Shown here piece by piece: positions 62,140-64,000 of a stretch of DNA of 64,000 bases. This DNA comes from Bradyrhizobium barranii subsp. apii. GTDB lineage: Bacteria > Pseudomonadota > Alphaproteobacteria > Rhizobiales > Xanthobacteraceae. The notes under the pieces were generated by a model. That model did not search any database and was not told the origin of the DNA. It saw only the letters and a program-made list of their open reading frames with translations. Within the stretch, counting starts at the first letter, position 1, and each line of letters begins with the position of its first letter. The position numbers were made by a program, and so were the translations under genes. Where the stretch lies: assembly GCF_011516635.5 (NCBI RefSeq), contig NZ_CP096255.1, forward strand, positions 8,443,501 through 8,507,500, read 5' to 3'.

Positions 62140-63222
62140 ATGAAGCTCCCGCGCATCACCATCCTGGCCACGCTGCTGCTGACGGCGCCCGCGGCCGCGC
62201 AGCTCCAGATCACGCCGCCGGTGGCCACGCCGAGCGCTGTGCCTGAGAAACAAAAGCCCAAGCCGCCTCCGGCCGCCAAGAAGAAGGAGGCCGCGCCGGC
62301 GCCAAAACCTTCGGCCTCGCCCAAGCCGGCCGCCTCGCCCAAGCCGGCGCTGCCCGCAACCGTGATCCCCGCACCGGCAACCGACAATCCCAATGTCGAT
62401 CTGGTGTTCGGCGCCTATCAGCGCGGCCAGTACAAGACGGCGTTCGATCTTGCCACCGCCCGCGCAGAAGCGGGCGATCCCAAGGCGATGACCATGCTCG
62501 GCGAGCTCTATTCCAACGCCATGGGCATCCGCCGCGACTACGCCAAGGCGCTGGAATGGTACAAGCGCGCCTCCGATGCCGGCGACCGCGAGGCGATGTT
62601 CGCGCTCGCCATGCTGCGAATTTCCGGCCGCGGCGGCTCGGTCGACAAGAGCGAGGCGGTGAAGCTGATGGCTTCCGCCGCCAAGCTCGGCGAGCCCAAG
62701 GCGGCCTATAACCTCGCGCTGCTTTACCTCGACGGCCAGACCCTGCCGCAGGACGTCAAGCGGTCCGCCGAGCTGCTGCGTCAGGCCGCCGACGCCGGCC
62801 TGCCCGAGGCGCAATACGCGCTGGCGACCTTCTACAAGGAAGGCACCGGCGTGCCGAAGGACCCGGAACGCGCGGTGCGGCTGCTCCAGGCGGCTTCACT
62901 GGCGGACAATGTCGATGCCGAGGTCGAATATGCCATCGCCATGTTCAACGGCACCGGCACGGTGAAGAACCAGCCGGCCGCCGTCGCGTTGCTCCGCAAG
63001 GCCTCCCGCCAGGGCAGCGCGATCGCGCAGAACCGCCTGGCCTGGGTGCTGATCAACGGCATGGGCACGTCCGTGGACAAGGTCGACGGCTTTAAATGGC
63101 ACCTGGTGGCGAAAACCTCCGGCAAGGGCGATCCGGAGCTCGACAAGCAATTGTCCGACCTGCCGGCCGAGGACCGGGGCAAGGCCGAGGCCGCCGCCAG
63201 AAAATGGCTCGGGACCAAATGA
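62140..63222 (+). CDS. Sel1-repeat protein, exported
   Basis: 360 residues. An N-terminal signal peptide (ITILATLLLTAPAAA) is followed by a Pro/Ala/Lys-rich linker (~25-75), then about six Sel1-like repeats, for example AMTMLGELYSNAMGIRRDYAKALEWYKRASDAG and AMFALAMLRISGRGGSVDKSEAVKLM. Such solenoids mediate protein contacts in the envelope. It lies 8 bp downstream of the ThiE-like gene. The partner is unknown. Confidence 0.85.
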   Translation: MKLPRITILATLLLTAPAAAQLQITPPVATPSAVPEKQKPKPPPAAKKKEAAPAPKPSASPKPAASPKPALPATVIPAPATDNPNVDLVFGAYQRGQYKTAFDLATARAEAGDPKAMTMLGELYSNAMGIRRDYAKALEWYKRASDAGDREAMFALAMLRISGRGGSVDKSEAVKLMASAAKLGEPKAAYNLALLYLDGQTLPQDVKRSAELLRQAADAGLPEAQYALATFYKEGTGVPKDPERAVRLLQAASLADNVDAEVEYAIAMFNGTGTVKNQPAAVALLRKASRQGSAIAQNRLAWVLINGMGTSVDKVDGFKWHLVAKTSGKGDPELDKQLSDLPAEDRGKAEAAARKWLGTK

Positions 63223-63306
63223 CTTGACGCAAAGGCCCTCGCAGGGCACCCCATCCTTCAAACAGGCGCGATTTCGCGCCATTTCCCCCGATCAAGACCA
63301 GAGCAC

Positions 63307-64000
63307 ATGCTGTATTCCGCCACTATCAACGTCATGGTCAAAGCCGCGCGCCGCGCCGGCCGCAGCCTCAAGCGCGATCTCGGCGAGATCGAGCATCTCC
63401 AGGTCTCGCTGAAGGGGCCGGCCAATTTCGTCTCACTGGCCGACAAGCGCGCCGAGGAGATCCTCTATCAGGACCTCGCCAAGGCCCGCCCCGGCTACGG
63501 CTTCATCGGCGAGGAAGGCGGCACCCGCGAAGGCAGCGACAAGAGCCACACCTGGATCGTCGACCCGCTCGACGGCACCACCAACTTCCTGCACGGCATC
63601 CCGCAATTCGCGATCTCGATCGGCCTCGTGCGCGAGGGCACGATCATTGCGGGCGTGATCTACAACCCCGCCAATGACGAGCTCTACATCGCCGAGCGCG
63701 GCAAGGGCGCCTTCCTCAACGACCAGCGACTGCGCGTGGCCGGCCGCCGCCAGCTCAACGAATGCGTGGTGGCCTGCGGCCTGCCCCATATCGGCCGCGG
63801 CGACCACGAGGAATTCCGCCGCGAGATGACCGCGATCCAGGACCGCGTCGCGGGCCTGCGCCGTTTCGGCGCCGCCTCGCTCGACCTGGCCTTCGTCGCC
63901 GCCGGCCGCCTCGACGGCTACTGGGAGCGCAATCTGCAATCCTGGGACATCGCCGCCGGCATGATCATGGTGCGCGAGGCCGGTGGCACGGTGAGCGACA
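63307..64000 (+). CDS. suhB: Inositol-1-monophosphatase SuhB (3' end outside window)
   Basis: 231 residues are visible, and the frame is open at the window edge. Metal-binding motifs are IGEEGG (E in the first motif), WIVDPLDGTTNFLHG and, near the end, WERNLQSWDIAAGMIMVREAGG. These match bacterial SuhB, a phosphatase that also contributes to rRNA antitermination in E. coli. The ATG at 63307 gives the standard N-terminus (LYSATINVMVKAARRAGRSL). It is 84 bp after the Sel1-repeat gene on the same strand. Confidence 0.93.
   Translation, partial: MLYSATINVMVKAARRAGRSLKRDLGEIEHLQVSLKGPANFVSLADKRAEEILYQDLAKARPGYGFIGEEGGTREGSDKSHTWIVDPLDGTTNFLHGIPQFAISIGLVREGTIIAGVIYNPANDELYIAERGKGAFLNDQRLRVAGRRQLNECVVACGLPHIGRGDHEEFRREMTAIQDRVAGLRRFGAASLDLAFVAAGRLDGYWERNLQSWDIAAGMIMVREAGGTVSD

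Overview
The window looks like chromosome of a Bradyrhizobium-type alphaproteobacterium. It is GC-rich, genes overlap by ATGA, and GC-rich palindromic repeats sit between genes. It carries yebC-ruvC-ruvA-ruvB-ybgC, zapA next to 5-formyl-THF cyclo-ligase, and tkt-gap-pgk-fba. It also has many ABC uptake and amino-acid catabolism genes of the kind seen in rhizobial soil bacteria. The genus is inferred from style and synteny; no database search was possible.

Regions. 0-6.6 kb: SDR oxidoreductase, RutG-like NCS2 permease, DctA, ABC-F ATPase and a TPR protein. 6.5-16.7 kb: a catabolic operon under a divergent LysR regulator. It has a spermidine/putrescine-type ABC importer, two DAO-type flavoproteins, an HcnA/HcnB-like ferredoxin plus flavoprotein pair, and a Rid-family imine deaminase. 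16.7-27.3 kb: a second catabolic operon, again divergent from a LysR gene. It has an N-carbamoyl-D-amino-acid hydrolase, a polar amino-acid ABC importer with two binding proteins (one frameshifted), a NodB/PuuE-type deacetylase, a hydantoin racemase, an orphan family-5 binding protein and an amidohydrolase. Read together, the two operons suggest import and ring opening of a hydantoin-like cyclic ureide, decarbamoylation to a D-amino acid, then oxidation by the flavoproteins with Rid clearing the imine. No classical HyuA/HyuB or dihydropyrimidinase-type hydantoinase is present.

27.5-33.4 kb: NTF2-like protein, ybgC, a frameshifted metallophosphoesterase, and ruvB, a small membrane protein, ruvA, ruvC and yebC. 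33.5-36.9 kb: two tandem cytoplasmic chemoreceptor-like proteins that share a C-terminal sensory domain; one has a PilZ-like insert. 37.8-41.8 kb: a periplasmic molybdenum hydroxylase (2Fe-2S subunit, Tat-exported Mo subunit, tri-haem cytochrome c). 41.8-48.8 kb: a mobile-element island. It holds an IS5-like transposase, an IS91-type transposase coupled to a tyrosine recombinase, and a complete IS66 element. The IS66 has 8-bp target duplications, carries a pRiA4b ORF-3-like gene, and has landed inside the first codons of the recombinase. 49.3-53.2 kb: Tat-exported cyclase-family protein, CobW GTPase, YmdB phosphodiesterase and 5-FCL. 53.2-54.3 kb: probable 6S RNA, zapA and a coiled-coil protein. 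54.6-64 kb: tkt, gap, pgk, class II and class I aldolases, a ThiE-like protein, a Sel1-repeat protein and the start of suhB.

No tRNA, rRNA or CRISPR array was seen. Long intergenic gaps are mostly filled by three families of palindromic repeats.
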